A stretch of DNA of 64,000 nucleotides, taken from assembly GCA_018806915.1 (NCBI GenBank), contig JAGKQI010000049.1, positions 1,054,001 to 1,118,000 on the forward strand. The letters are read 5' to 3'. Numbering within the stretch: the stretch's first letter is position 1; each line of letters opens with the position of its first letter. Both the position numbers and the translations under genes were made by a program. The notes beneath the pieces are model-generated. The model saw only the letters and a program-made list of their open reading frames with translations, was not told the origin of the DNA and searched no databases. Source of the DNA: Phytophthora colocasiae (Eukaryota > Oomycota > Peronosporomycetes > Peronosporales > Peronosporaceae). Shown here in pieces: positions 46,099-57,923 of this stretch.

Positions 46099-46170
46099 TC
46101 CTCCCCCACTTAGATTCGACTCTCGTCCAATCAGAGAAGAGAGAAAATCCCGTTCAGATTTCTCTCTTCA

Positions 46171-48457
46171 ATGTCGAAATCGATCGACCTGCCGCCAGCT
46201 CTTATCGCTGCGGCTTCTGCTCTCACAGAGCACAGGGCGCACTGCCAACGCGTACCAGGCTTCCTTGGAAGCCAAGCAACATTACTGCAAAGGGTGCAAA
46301 CCCAGACGCGCAAGCGTCTTCACGGAAGAAGGCTGCAAAGCCAACTTCCAAGCCAGCCAAGCCTCGCGGCAAGGCTTCGGCACTTCATGAGGCCACAGAT
46401 GTGGCCTCCAGGGCTCTTAGCTCACCCAGCAGCACTGCTGCGACGGCTAGCCCTAGCCAAAGGCGCAGTAGGTCTCCGTCCCTACCGCCTGATACTCGAC
46501 CGAATCCTCGGTTCGAGTATAGGGACCATAGTCCCGGTACCTGGAGTCCTTCCGAACAGGAAGCGACTCTTGTCAACTACTCGGGCGACGAGAGCGACAA
46601 CGATGACGCCGAGGGCAAGCCTGCGGCTGGTGCTCCGACCACGGAGGAGCACTATGGAGACGAGGACACCGCGTCCAAGTCTCCCGACAATACCAGCGGC
46701 CGTGGTGGCGACACTACGCCACCACCTGTCAGACATCTGACACTTGCTGAAGGGCGCGAACGCGCCCGGGCCATTCTAGAAGGTGCCCAGCACCAACTCC
46801 AAGAAGCGTCATGCTTCACAGTCTCCTCGTCAAGACATGACAAGGAGAAGGGAGCTCGAAGAGATCTTCGGCCCCGACGACGTCGACGATGACGACGCCG
46901 ATGAGGATGAGGGGCTCATCCGCGAGCCCAAGAGATCACTAACGATCTCGATGAGCAGCAAGAGCTCTTTCAGGCTGCTCAACAGCCAATGCGCACCGCA
47001 CGAACGGTCGCAGGTGGGTCTCATCAACACGATGAGGACTCTGCCCACCAGCGGGGCTACTACCCGCCCGATCAAGGCTCGGGAGCTGCTGCGTATCTCG
47101 AGCAGCTCCAGGACCCGCGTCCTCTCATAGGGGGCCATACCTCCAAAGGCGCCTATGGGCCTTGGTTCAGAAAGAACCTCTCTTTCAAGGCAACCTCTCT
47201 GTTGCCAGGTGCGTGCTTCTAGCACAGCACCGAATTCCTCTCAAGGAATTCACCTCGCTTCGCAAGAAGCCTGAGACTAAGGGTGGTCTCAAGCCAACAT
47301 GGGGTTACCCATGGGTTCTCCCAGAGAACACTGCGTCGTGGATCGACGCTGAGGACCTCTTTTGGCAATGGGTCCGGTTGACAGTCAAGTCAACCCAGGA
47401 GTACAACAAACTCCGTGACGAAGATCACCTGGAGGATATCCTCCGCCTCCGGGACCTTCGTGTCCAGTTTGCCCACCTCGTAGGCAAACGTCAGCTCCAT
47501 CATCAGATGGAGCGACTGAGAACTGAGTCTCAGTCCAGCGCTCACAATGAGCGCGGGTATGGAACACATACACCTGTGTTCCAACCCCGTTCAGCGGATA
47601 AGAAGCCGCGGACTACTTACGAGGCTGCCGCCGTGCCTCTTCCCAGCACGCGACAGCCTTTGGGCAGTCAACCTGGAGCCGCTTAATCGGCTCCCAGGTA
47701 CTCTGCGACGCAGGGTACCCGCGCCACTTCACTCGGAGCTGGCGCTTCCCACCGCGACGCCGCTCCTGGAGAACCCGCTCCACATGGTAGTGGCGTTCTC
47801 CGTTCCGGTCAAGCAAAGCCGGAGGAGGCCTCGCTCGACTGCTCTTTCGAGCCGTCCCCGACGTTGGGGACTCAGAGGCCTTCGACCGGGCCTCTTGACC
47901 AACTTGTTGCTGAGCAACAGGAGGAGATCCGTCTCCTCCGAGCGCGTGTCCTTGCGCTTGAGGGTGCTCTTGGTCTTGAGCATGGCGGCCAAGCTGCCCC
48001 TGCAGCCGACCTGCCTGGTGTCTTGCGCCAGTTGGAAGACCTGCGTCTCGCGATGCAGGATCTTCATGGTCGTGTAGACCGTAGTGCCCCTTCGCGGGCA
48101 CTTGACTCTCTTCGTCAAGAGGTCTACGACCTTCAGGCGACGATGTCTCGCCGGGAGTCGCAACCGTACGCGTACTCCCAGTCGTCGTTCGACTCTCGCC
48201 TAGGGGCCTACTCCTTTGGCCCCTCGGTGTATCCACACCGCTCGTACCTTCCACCGGGGTACGGCTTCGCCTCTGGGAGTCACCAAACTCCCTATTACCT
48301 GGGGCGCTCTGCGCCTGACGCTCAACCTCGCGTCGAGGAGGTTCACTCTCCTCCTCGCGGCCGCCTTCAACCTCTTGAGGGGCCGCATGACCCTGAGGAT
48401 CATGGTACCGCTTCAGATGACCCACATAAAACGTCGGGTGGGTCGTCATCGACTTAG
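46171..48457 (+). pseudogene. Antisense ORF region of the Gypsy element, frameshifted
   Basis: On the strand opposite to gag-pol, beginning just inside the 3' LTR, a protein-like sequence runs in changing frames (46401-46892, about 46850-46980, 46989-47222, 47162-47686, 47864-48457). Features: a Ser/Pro- and Asp/Glu-rich start (RFEYRDHSPGTWSP, NYSGDESDNDDAEG), a middle with ENTASWIDAEDLFWQWVRLT, and a coiled-coil-like end (LVAEQQEEIRLLRARVLALE) with a Tyr/Pro-rich tail. The last part overlaps the chromodomain coding region in antisense. Antisense ORFs next to the 3' LTR are known from some plant Gypsy lineages. Because this DNA is full of hairpins, part of the apparent coding signal could be a mirror of the sense strand. 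Confidence 0.4.
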
Positions 48458-51400
48458 GCAAGTCGATCGTGTAGGCAGCGCCGTGCCTACCCAGGACCTT
48501 GAAGGGTCCAATGAAGCGATGCTTCAACTTGTTGCTCACCGTGGAGCTAACAGTGTTAAGAGGTAGGTTCCTAGTGTCGAGTAGCACTAAGTCACCCACA
48601 TTAAATACACTTAAGTTTCCTCTCCCATGTTGGTCTGAGTACTCCTTTTGCTTGTCCTGTGCGAGTGCCATTGCATCTCGCACCCGGCTGATCACATTCA
48701 GCCTGTTGCCGACAAATGTCGACAACTTCTTCCGCAGCGCGGCTGGTTCCACACCGGAAACCTGGGAGGAAAGCTCTTTCTGAGCCTCTCCCCCAATTAC
48801 TCTCGAAGCCGCGGTGCCCCAGTGTGAGCGGCACCAGGGGGTTCCGAAGCCCGTTCCAGTAGAACGGCGTGAACCCCGTTGACGCGTGTACCGCGTTGTT
48901 GAGTGCAAACTCAACCATAGGCAGCTGCGCTGACCAATAGCGCGGCGCCTCAGCGCAAACACTGCGCAGCACGTCCTCAACCACTCGGTTGACGCGCTCA
49001 GTCTGACCATCGGTCTGCGGATGGTCCGCTGTTGCCATCGTCAACCGTGTTCCAAGCAATTGGAACAGCGTTTTCCAAAACGCAGCGGTAAACCGCGGGT
49101 CGCGGTCAGAGACAACAGTCTCAGGCAACCCGTGATAGCGGAATACGCTATCAAGGAACAACTTCGCAGTTTGTTCCCCGGTAATGGTCTCAGAGACCGG
49201 AGCAAGATGCACCATCTTGCTCAACCGGCATACAAACACCATAATGCCGGTGTTCTTCTGGTCCTCGGCCGGAAGGCCGAAGACAAAGTCGAGACTCATC
49301 GACTTCCAGCAGTCCAGTGGGACTGTCAGGCTCTGCAGCGGAGCCGACGCGTGCCCCGCCGGCTTCACGCGCTGACATGTTTCACATGTCTTGATGTACT
49401 TGGCCACCCACTTGTACATGTGGGCCCACCAAAACATCAGAGAGACCCCATGATAGGTCTTCTCTCGGCCCAAGTGGCCACTCGAAGGCACATCGTGTGC
49501 CTCGTGAAGTATATCATACTTCAGATCCTCGTCGTTCGGAACAACGACCCGCGGAGGATCCCCGGGCTCCACCCGATAGTGGAGCAGGCCATCGGCCCAC
49601 TCATAGCGGTGGAGCCGTGCCCGCTGTCGAGGCGTAAGCCATTCGACCTTGGCATCCGTGCCAGCGGACAAATACCGCACAATAGGGGCGAGGGTGTCAT
49701 CGTCCCGATACGCCAAGCGTATTCGATCGTAAAGATCCGTCGTGGCCCGACTAATATGAGCGAACTCATAGTCGGGCCTGCGCGACAAAGCGTCGGCAAG
49801 CGTGTTGAGCTTGCCAGGCTTGTATTCAACGCGGAAGTTTTACTCCGCGAAGAATGACAGCCGACGCGCCATCCGCTGCGATAAGTGCGGCGTATGGATG
49901 GCTGTCCGCAAGGACGCGTGGTCCGTATAGACCACAAAGGGCCTTGAGCCCAGAAGATGCACCCTGAACTTGACAAGGGCATACTTCATCGACAAGAGTT
50001 CCTTGTCGTGAACGGGATAATTCCGTTCGGCAGCCTTCAGCTGCCTGGACTGGAACGAGATCACCCTATCTCGTCCCTCATCGTCCTGTTGCAATAGCGC
50101 ACAGCCAATTGCATAGTCGGAAGCGTCACAGACAACGCTAAACGACTTGGCATCGTCCGGCAACGCCAGGACGGGCGCGCATTGCAAGCTCGCCTTGATG
50201 CTGTCAAAAGCATCCTGGTGCTGGCGCTCCCAGCACCACTCGGCCTCCTTCTTCAGAAGGTCCGACAAAGGCTTTGCGAGTCCCGCATAGCCAGCACTGT
50301 ACTTGTGCAAGTAGTTGGCTAAGCCCAACCACTTCCTTAGGTCCTTCTGTGACCGAGGAACAGGCCATGCCGCAATGGCTTTGACCTTATCGGGATCCGC
50401 TCGGACCCCGACGCTGCTGACGAAGCAGCCGAGGACCTTAATCTACTCAGCTGCGAAGACACACTTGTCGATGTTGGCATAGAGCTTGTTAGCTCTCATG
50501 ACCTCAAACACTCGACGGAGGTGCTCTCGATGCACCTCTATAGCCGTCTTGCCTCCCTCGGCACGGCTATGGGCGAATATATCGTCAAAGTACGTCTGCG
50601 TGAACGCACGCAAAGGTCTAAACAACTGTGTGACCAAGCGATTGAAGGTCGCTGGTGCGTTGGATAGACCTTGTGGCATTACCAGCCACTCCCAGAGCAT
50701 ACCGCTCGGCGTGCTCACGGCCGTGAGCGGGATATCACACTCCCGCATCAGGATCTGGTAGTATCCATCCACCAGATCCAGCGCGCTATACAGCGTGCAG
50801 CCGGCCATGTTGTTCAACAACACATCCTTGCGAGGGATCGGCGTCTGTGCTGGCACAGTCGCGCTGTTCAGCTTATTGTAAGCATGAACCAGACGCCACT
50901 TCCCGTTCGGCTTGCGAACGCAGAAGGTTGGCGTCGAGTGCGGGGACTTCGATTCCCGCACCATTCCCGCTTTCGCCTTAGCGGCGAAGAACGCGTCAAT
51001 GACGTCGCTCTGCTCTCGGGGCAGGGGCCATTGACGCGTGACACAATACTTTGTGCCTGGCACGAGATCAATCTCGTGCCTGATCCCTCGGTCTGGTGGG
51101 AGCTTTGAGGGTGGGTCCTTGGACACCACGTCCTCAAACTCTTTCACTAAAGGATACAGCGGATCCTTTGGATTCTTCAGAATCTCGGAGCCCGTGCGCG
51201 ACGCACGTTGCTTCCGGAACTCCTCCAGGACGTCTTCGTCCATCACTGAGGAGGAGTTCAACTCCTCTGGAGTGGGCTCCGGCCTAAGGAGAATCATCTC
51301 CGATATCTCCCTGGCCTTCAACTCGGCCAGGAAGTCCTCCATCGCGACTTCCTCGAGGTTCAATAGCTCTGATACCTCAGGCAGGGGTGCCAACTCGATG

Positions 51401-52676
51401 GCCCCCGCCTTCACGCGATGCCCGGTCACGCCGTCGAAGATGTGATAGCATTCTTCGACCAACTGTGACCTAGGAGCCTTTAGCTCCTGTCCCAAGTCCT
51501 CGTGGACTTCTTCGGGATGGTATTCTACCAACCCCGGCTTACGACCATGGCGTGGGGTTAACTTACCCACGCCAGGTGATGCCACTACGATGGCATCACG
51601 AGCCCTCATGGCTCCGTGCGGAACTGCGTTACCCGCATCGGAAGCACCCTTGGTGTCTTCCTGATCAGTTATGGTCTGAGCCACCTTGCGTGGAACTACT
51701 TCTCTCACGCCTGGTGATGCCACTACTTCGGCTTCACGAGCCCTCGTGGCTCCATGCGGAACTCTGTTACCCGCATCAGTTATGGTCTGAGCGACCTGGC
51801 GTCGAACTACTTCTCGTACGCCTGGCGATGCCACTACTTCGGCATCACGAGCCATCTTGGCTTCCTGCGGAACTCTTTGATCCGCTTGTGGACCTAAGTT
51901 ACCCACCTGGTTAGTGCTCTCGGGCACTACCACAGTCGCAGCCTGTACGTCGCTGCGACTTCGTGCGCGGGGCCCTGCTATCGTTGCAGACCCACACGTA
52001 GGGCAAGGGCCTCCGCCCGTTGTCCCGGCCATCCATGGCCCACGATCACTTCTCGTGTGGGGCGATGTAGCACCGACTACACCAGCCCCCAAATACTCCT
52101 CGGACGCTGCCGCGTCCTGGCGGTTCCAGCGAACGCCCTTAGTCCTGACAGAGGTGGGAACATGACTCACCAAAGCTCTGTCAGAGACTGCAGGCCGGCT
52201 AGCCCCAATGGCTTTGCCGCGCCAATCGATCCAGGGCTCGTGCTTCTCAAGCCACGGCATCCCTAGGATCAAGTCGTACTTGTCCATCTCGAGGACAATG
52301 AACGACTCCACGCTGTCGAAGTCCTCAAACTTCACAGCCAGGTCCACGTGGACCTTTGGTACTTCCACCACCGTACCATCGGCTAGTCGTACGGCGACTA
52401 GCCCACTTCCCTCGCTCTCACGTAGAGCGTCCTCAAACTTGCCGCGGTTTCTCGCGACAGTTTGTCGGCGAGCAAAGGTCTTGCTCGCCCCAGAGTCTAT
52501 CAAGACTCTAAAGGGGTTGTTAAACCCCCGTACACTCGCGTGTACCACGTGCAGCCCACCGCTGCCCTTCTCCGCTTTGAGAGTCCCAAGACTCTCTGGG
52601 GCTAAGTCTCCACTGCGTGTGCCTCCCGCACCACCCGAATGGGGACTTAGTGTTTCCCCAGTAGGGCGCCCCGCCC
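47613..52676 (-). pseudogene. Gypsy pol: protease, reverse transcriptase, RNase H, integrase, chromodomain
   Basis: One main frame carries a protease (LIDSGASKTFA, near 52490) and reverse transcriptase (YFDDIFAHS, near 50590). It then hits a TAG (50443-50445), continues with RNase H (VCDASDYAIG, VYTDHASLRT), hits a TAA (49840-49842), and goes on to integrase. The integrase has an HHCC finger (HEAHDVPSSGHL...CETCQ), the core Asp in LDFVFGLP, VVSDRDPRF, and the Glu in TDGQTERVNR. Near 48800 the frame shifts into 47613-49010, which ends with a chromodomain (HYHVERVLQ...LRVKWRGYPASQSTWEP). Two nonsense codons and one frameshift make this copy non-functional despite near-identical LTRs. The frame starts downstream of the gag stop; a gag-pol frame change near 52680-52550 is expected. 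Confidence 0.9.
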
Positions 52677-53681
52677 CTACTGGTCCCCGGAGTTTCCCTG
52701 ACTCTTGGGCACCGGCTTCTTCCAGCGGCCCTTAGAGCCCTGAGGCTTGGAAGACCTCTTCCATTGCCCCCCAGAGGGGTAGACACGTGCGAAGTGTCCG
52801 AAACGCCCGCACTCGAAACAGCGGATGCGTTTCTGCTCGGTGAGCCCCAAGTACATAGGGGCTGGTCCCGAGCCTGCTCTATTCTCACGAGCACTGGCCG
52901 ACGCCGTCGTCGGCCCGCTGTGGCCTTGCCACGCAGAGACAGGAGTCTGAGCCTGTGTATGGCTGTACTCCTCCTGGAGCGCGACTTGAATCGCCTCCTC
53001 CATCGTGTTGACCTGCACGCGGAACAGTTGCGTGCGGGCCGGGCTTACTCTTAAGCCGTCCATGAACACAGTTACTTGGATGTGTTCAGGTAGGGGGTTC
53101 CCTACCAGAGATGCCGCGAGAACGCGCATCTCTTGGATGTACTCGTGCAGGTCACGTTTCCCTTGCTTGCAGGCTAGGAAGCGTGACCGCTGGCGATACT
53201 CATAGTTCGCCGGGAGGAATGCGGCCCGAAGCTGTTCGCACAGCTGGGCCCAGGATGTAAAACATTCAGGCGACGTCGCTTCGCGCGTGTACGCATATGT
53301 CTTCGCTCGACCCCCGAGGTTAGACAGCGCGAAAGCGACCCGAAGTCGCTCCACCGAGATGAGAGCCCCCTCCATGGCGAGCTCAACTTCTCGGATCCAG
53401 AAGTGAAGGTTTTCACCTTCTTTCCCTTCATAGGGAAGAACCTTGAGTCTTAAAGGCTTGGGTTGAACCGGCCTCGGTTCAACCACAGGAGCCTCAAAGG
53501 TTCCTCGAACGTGCTCAATGAGCCCACGTTCGTACATGTCGAACGCCGCCACGCGTTCGACCTGCTCGGCCGGCGTCGCCGCCGCCAAGCTTCGGAAGGC
53601 ATCCATCCCAAAGATGCCCGCCATCTTCCGGACCGACTCAAACTGAGAGTCGGTCAAGTGAGGAAACTCACTTCGATCCAT
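52677..53681 (-). CDS. Gypsy gag (Retrotrans_gag, altered zinc knuckle)
   Basis: 334 residues from ATG 53681, which sits in a strong context (GCCACCATGG). It contains a capsid-like domain (LPYEGKEGENLHFWIREVE, FALSNLGGRAKTYA, CFTSWAQLCEQLRAAFLP, RFLACKQGKRDLHEYIQEM), the conserved Gypsy gag core. Near the C-terminus a zinc knuckle CFECGRFGHFARVY has Tyr in place of the last Cys. A Lys-rich tail follows, with the stop at 52677. It packages element RNA into particles. The open frame is intact. Confidence 0.85.
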   Translation of the reverse strand: MDRSEFPHLTDSQFESVRKMAGIFGMDAFRSLAAATPAEQVERVAAFDMYERGLIEHVRGTFEAPVVEPRPVQPKPLRLKVLPYEGKEGENLHFWIREVELAMEGALISVERLRVAFALSNLGGRAKTYAYTREATSPECFTSWAQLCEQLRAAFLPANYEYRQRSRFLACKQGKRDLHEYIQEMRVLAASLVGNPLPEHIQVTVFMDGLRVSPARTQLFRVQVNTMEEAIQVALQEEYSHTQAQTPVSAWQGHSGPTTASASARENRAGSGPAPMYLGLTEQKRIRCFECGRFGHFARVYPSGGQWKRSSKPQGSKGRWKKPVPKSQGNSGDQ

Positions 53682-53765
53682 GGTGGCCAACTACTTCTGG
53701 CCACAGAGGATTCAGGTAATCAATCTACCCGCGTAGGCGTAGCATTGACTACGAGTGCTACCAAG

Positions 53766-54081
53766 TGTGACGGGGGTCACACAGCACTTCACACAGAGGA
53801 AGGCTTGGAGTATACAAACTCCTAGTGAACGGCACTTCACTCGGCCCCCAAAGACTTGGGGAGACTAACTAAAGATTAGGTAGATTTAAGACTGAATATA
53901 TTATAGATACTTGTTAGCTTGGCCTGCAATACAAACTAAAAGATATCTATAGTGTAACCTATATAGAAGGTGATAGGTGGCTGCGGAGCCACCTGCCACG
54001 TGTCACCATTATGTGTGACACACCAAATGCATCCACTTCGGAAGAGTGACTAAAGTCACTCTTCAATGTAACCCCGTTACA
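53766..54081 (-). repeat. Gypsy LTR, 5' copy in element orientation
   Basis: 316 bp. It differs from the other LTR at two sites (GGCACTTCAC for GGCAGTTCAC; CGGCCCCC for CGGTCCCC). Both differences fall in hairpin stems and weaken them. A possible primer-binding site (TTGGTAGCACTCG, minus strand) follows next to the LTR. Confidence 0.95.
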
Positions 54082-54089
54082 GTGTATCA

Positions 54090-55423
54090 TCCACAGCGGA
54101 ATCTAAGCTACCAGGACCGGTGGCGATGGCCGGATAATGCCTCCCTTCAATGACGTTGTGGTTTGGTCGAACTCGGCCAGCGGCTCAAAAGGCTGCGCAG
54201 TAGGCCCGATATTTCGTCAGCCATATGAGCATCGAAATCTGGAGGTTCGCGCTTGCTATCATTTGTAACTTGGTCAGCTAAGATGAAAATCAAGAGGAAT
54301 TGATCTCAAGTGACAGAGGCCAACCGCAACTACGTGGATGGAGATGTTGAGTCTCGTGCTTCAGCTGTGATGGCGCTACGGAACTTAAGCTGTCGACAGC
54401 CTTGGGTGGAAATGCTGTGCGAGCGGAAGACCCTGCAGCTCTTGATTTTGTGCGCTGAATGCGACCACCCGGTTGTTCGCCAATTTGCCATTGAAGCACT
54501 GGCTAACTGCTCTTTGGTAACTCTGCTTGAAGTCACAGCGAATGGCTTGCCTGGTACATCTCCGGTGTCTGTTTCTTGGGAGTTGTCGAGCGATCATATC
54601 CTCCGTCGCAAAATAAGCCTCAAGAAGCTACAAGCAGGTGACGTACATGGCTGCGATCCAGTGTCTTAACAACATTTCGCATGACGATATACTGGCGTTT
54701 GCACTGATGGATAAGACCGTCATTCTGCGCTTGCTGATAGAGTATCGAGCGCTCGTAATGATGTCCGCCCGTGTGAACTGGTGGTCAGTTTGGCTAGCAG
54801 GGAAACCGAAATGCGCTGAAGCGCATCTACAACGAACTGTGAGTCTCTGCACCCTTCTTCATCGACGGCATGCCAGTAGCAGCGTCATTGCACGTGAGTG
54901 CGTCCGCATTCTTTTGTTATTATCCACCTATCAGCACATCCAGCTTCAGTTCTGCGAGACACAAGCCGTACATGTGGTTGTAAGTGTCTGTGGCGGTGGA
55001 GTCGCGTCGACTTCAATGTTCAATCCGTTGGGAACTGCGGGGCATCTACGACTTCAAGAGTGTGGCGCTGTCACGATCCGGAAACTCACGTTGAGTGTCA
55101 CGGAGCACCTCTCTCTCTCTTCTGCGTAAAGCATGATGATGGCAACGGCACACCGCATGATATCAACGCTGATAAACTGGTTGGTTTGATTAAAGACCTG
55201 CAGGTCGATGATAAAGATGGTGGTTGCGATGACGAATCATGAGCTCGAGCACTGTATGCGGCGCAGAATTCAGTACTTCCAGGAGGAGATCGTATCAGGC
55301 CAAGCCAGTGAACGCATTCCGCTGGAACCGAGTGCTGCGATAGGTAATCGAAACACAGTCAAAGTATACCGAGCCGCGATGATGCGTTTAGGAGTGATCC
55401 ACCCAGCTAATGACACACCCTAA
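54090..55423 (+). pseudogene. Armadillo-repeat protein gene fragment, decayed, inside the hAT element
   Basis: Pieces in several frames carry ARM-repeat signatures: WRFALAIICNLVS (about 54240), DGDVESRASAVMALRNLSC, HPVVRQFAIEALANCSL (about 54475) and MAAIQCLNNISHDDILAFAL (about 54650). Later come AVTIRKLTLSVTEHLSLSS and an acidic end (DLQVDDKDGGCDDES). Stops and shifts occur near 54285, 54520, 54770 and 55130. The tail 55208-55423 is also protein-like. It has no retroelement or transposase features and looks like a host gene copied into the hAT element. A short upstream piece at 45633-45782, left of the Gypsy, may belong to it. Confidence 0.55.
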
Positions 55424-55602
55424 CTCTAATTCCAAAGCCCAGGATTGAAAGCGCATCCTGTTATTATTTTGGTGCCAATTCTGCTACGATGAAATAAATA
55501 TGAACTGCTTACAAGAAATGATGCATACTACGTACAGTAGCTAAGAAATGGTGCTATACATCTGAATGAAAACGCGAATGTGATCTCACAACCATAGAGC
55601 CA

Positions 55603-57923
55603 CTAGGTGGTAGCAACACCAAATAGCTCCCCCAGTGTAAACTTCATCGATCTGATCCCAGGTAATGTTCGTTCTTGAGGGAAGTTTTTATCGTTGTAAG
55701 GTGGAAATAGCGGGTTGTTCGGATGACCCAGCTCAATGAATGTGTCATTACGGGGCTGTTGCTCTTGATGTTGGTCGCGATCGTCCTCCACAAGTTCTTG
55801 AAAAACCTCGTCCCAATGCTGAAGTGGATCTTGGCCTTCATCATCCTCGCTATCTTCTTCACCTTCACTCCCAACGTTTTTGGCTTCCAAGCCGTCTACT
55901 GCATGGTCACTCTGGCTCTGGTCCTCTGCAAACAGCGAAGATAGATCACGACGGACAGGAGGAGGATGATCAGGGGCTCTTTGAAGAGAAGATTCCAGTT
56001 GAGCATCGCCACGGCGTTGTCGAGGCGGAGAAAACAACTCCATCACCTTCTTTAGCTCGTTGGGATCCGCTATACGGTGTTTAGGTGCTTTAGGCTTCTT
56101 GGCTTGCCCTTTGCCCCCTTCGCGTCGGTCGCGGGCTCGTACTTGACGCCGAACAGCTGCAATCTTTCTTGCCTTTTCTGAGTTCATCTTGTTTCGCCGA
56201 GCAGTGTGAATGAGCGCCAACTCAGAGAAGTATCGCTCGCAGGTGGCTGTATTTACAGCCATGGCCCACAACCAGCGCCAGGTCGGGGAGATCCCAGATG
56301 AGCTCTCTCTTTTGACGACTTTTCTTCCTGCCAAAATGCTGCCAAAGGTGGCGTTGCTAAATTCTCGAAATTTGCTAAAGAAAATGGTGTGTACGCCCCT
56401 CGCATCCACTCGGACATTTCGCCGACAATTGACCGCGCATCCCGATCAAACAGCTTCCTATAGTACGCCACAGCGAATTCCCCCATCATATTTGCCACTG
56501 ACCCAGGAAGCTCCTTCATCAACTCTTTATTACCAGGATGAAGCACAAACGCTAAGAGAAAGAGAGGTTGCTCGCAATCGTCCCAGCGTTTTTCTAGCAG
56601 CTCAACCAGCTCGTCGCTTATCGAGCTAGCGACAAATTTATCGTATAGCTCTCGAAAACACAAGACGACATCCGCGAGAGTGTTGTTATCACTTTGTAAC
56701 ATGAAGGAGGCAAAGCACAGTGGGCTAATCACTTCTTCAGCCTTTTCAAGATCTGACCAAAACCCTACGTCTTCGAGAACTCTCAACTTCTCTGAAAAAT
56801 CATGTGCGTTCTTGTTCGTCACTTCGAAAACACTTAACGCTGTGCGGACTCGCAGAAGTGAAGCGAAGCAGGACTGCATTGAATTCCACCGTGTTGTACA
56901 GAGTGGTATCAGCTTCCTAGTAGTTCCATACGTTTGAACCATTGACTTCTCCGCCAACGGTAGCCATTTTGAAGAAGAGGCATTCAGCGTTTTCACCACG
57001 TCCGATGCCTTAGCTGTTACGCGCCGAAAAGCTGAATTAAGCACTGCTTTGACCAAGTTGTTCACGGCGTGCGCGAAGCAGCGTATGAACACCACTTTTG
57101 GCCAACGAAGAGCTAGTATACGCCGAGCACGTGCGCATTGACCAGCATCATCCGTTACGACTGCCCCAATGACCCAACCTTTGGCCTCAATTTCAAGCAT
57201 GATTTTCTCCATTTGCTCGGCAATGGCTACGCCATCATGCCGGTGGTTTGTAGGATATAACCCCAGTGCACAAACGTTTCCGTATAGCGATAACTGGCAA
57301 CCAAGCAGGTGTGTCTTGGATATATTCATCCAAACATCCGACAAGAAATTAACCCGCCCTCCTGTTAAATTCACCGTTTGCTTGAGTGAATTTTCCTCGT
57401 CTGCGATTCCTTCTTTCGAGTAGGTATCAAGGATACGTCCGCCGAGAATCTGTCGAGTTGGCAGTGATGGTATACAGTGCTTGTTCAAGAACGCGAACAA
57501 GCGCCGTGTAGACGGGCGCGTGATGAACAAGTCTGGTAGCTGGTTATCGGCTTGATACTCCACTAGCAACTGCTCGAACTCGGCTCTGTCTTTGGGTCCG
57601 AAACACTCGACAAAGTAGCTAGGAATGGCGGTTTGCCGGGGTGAGCTTGTTGTGGTGTGCGTACCATCTGCATCCACGTATTCCCTAAACTCTGGCATAT
57701 TTGGGCGAGCCCATCGAGGAGCATGTTGACACGAGCGGAGATGCTTCTCAAAGTTGTTCTGGCGAGCAAGAATGTCCTCAATCACAACTAGCGGTGTATT
57801 TTTTCTCCTTGCTTCTTTTGCGGCAGCAATGCAGTGGCGGCAATGATGAAAGAAGTTAGACCGGTTGCAGGGCTTGTCTGTTTTCTCAAAATGAGTGCGA
57901 GCCGTACACGGTCTGGTAGGCAT
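55603..57923 (-). pseudogene. hAT transposase with BED finger, single frameshift
   Basis: From ATG 57923: a BED-type zinc finger (HHCRHCIAAAKEARR...HLRSCQH), then the DUF659/hAT core (FLSDVWMNISKTHLLG, VVTDDAGQCARARRILA, FIRCFAHAVNNLVKAVL, TRWNSMQSCFASLLRV). Near 56310-56330 one base shifts the frame into 55603-56409. That frame carries the hAT C-terminal dimerisation motif (NTATCERYFSELALIHTARRNKM) and a ~160-residue acidic tail. The break lies between FWQEEKSSK and SGISPTWRWLWAM. Everything else is open for ~770 codons, so the lesion is young or a sequencing error. It catalyses cut-and-paste transposition with 8-bp duplications. Confidence 0.85.

Larger units (their letters stand above)
45783..54081 (-). 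mobile_element. Gypsy LTR retrotransposon (chromovirus-type), 8299 bp, target duplication GTGTA
   Basis: Two 316-bp LTRs with two differences between them. The duplication GTGTA is at 45778-45782 and 54082-54086. The element is in minus orientation: gag next to the 53.8-kb LTR, then protease, reverse transcriptase, RNase H, integrase and a chromodomain. A purine tract (GTGGGGGAGGA) abuts the left LTR. The whole element is unusually rich in short hairpins (see findings). Confidence 0.95.

Noticed and set aside
50671..51914. Long plus-strand ORFs opposite Gypsy pol
   Set aside because: Antisense frames kept open by the hairpin-rich, GC-rich sense sequence; no recognisable protein. Only the 3' region (46171-48457), partly outside pol, is kept as a possible antisense gene.
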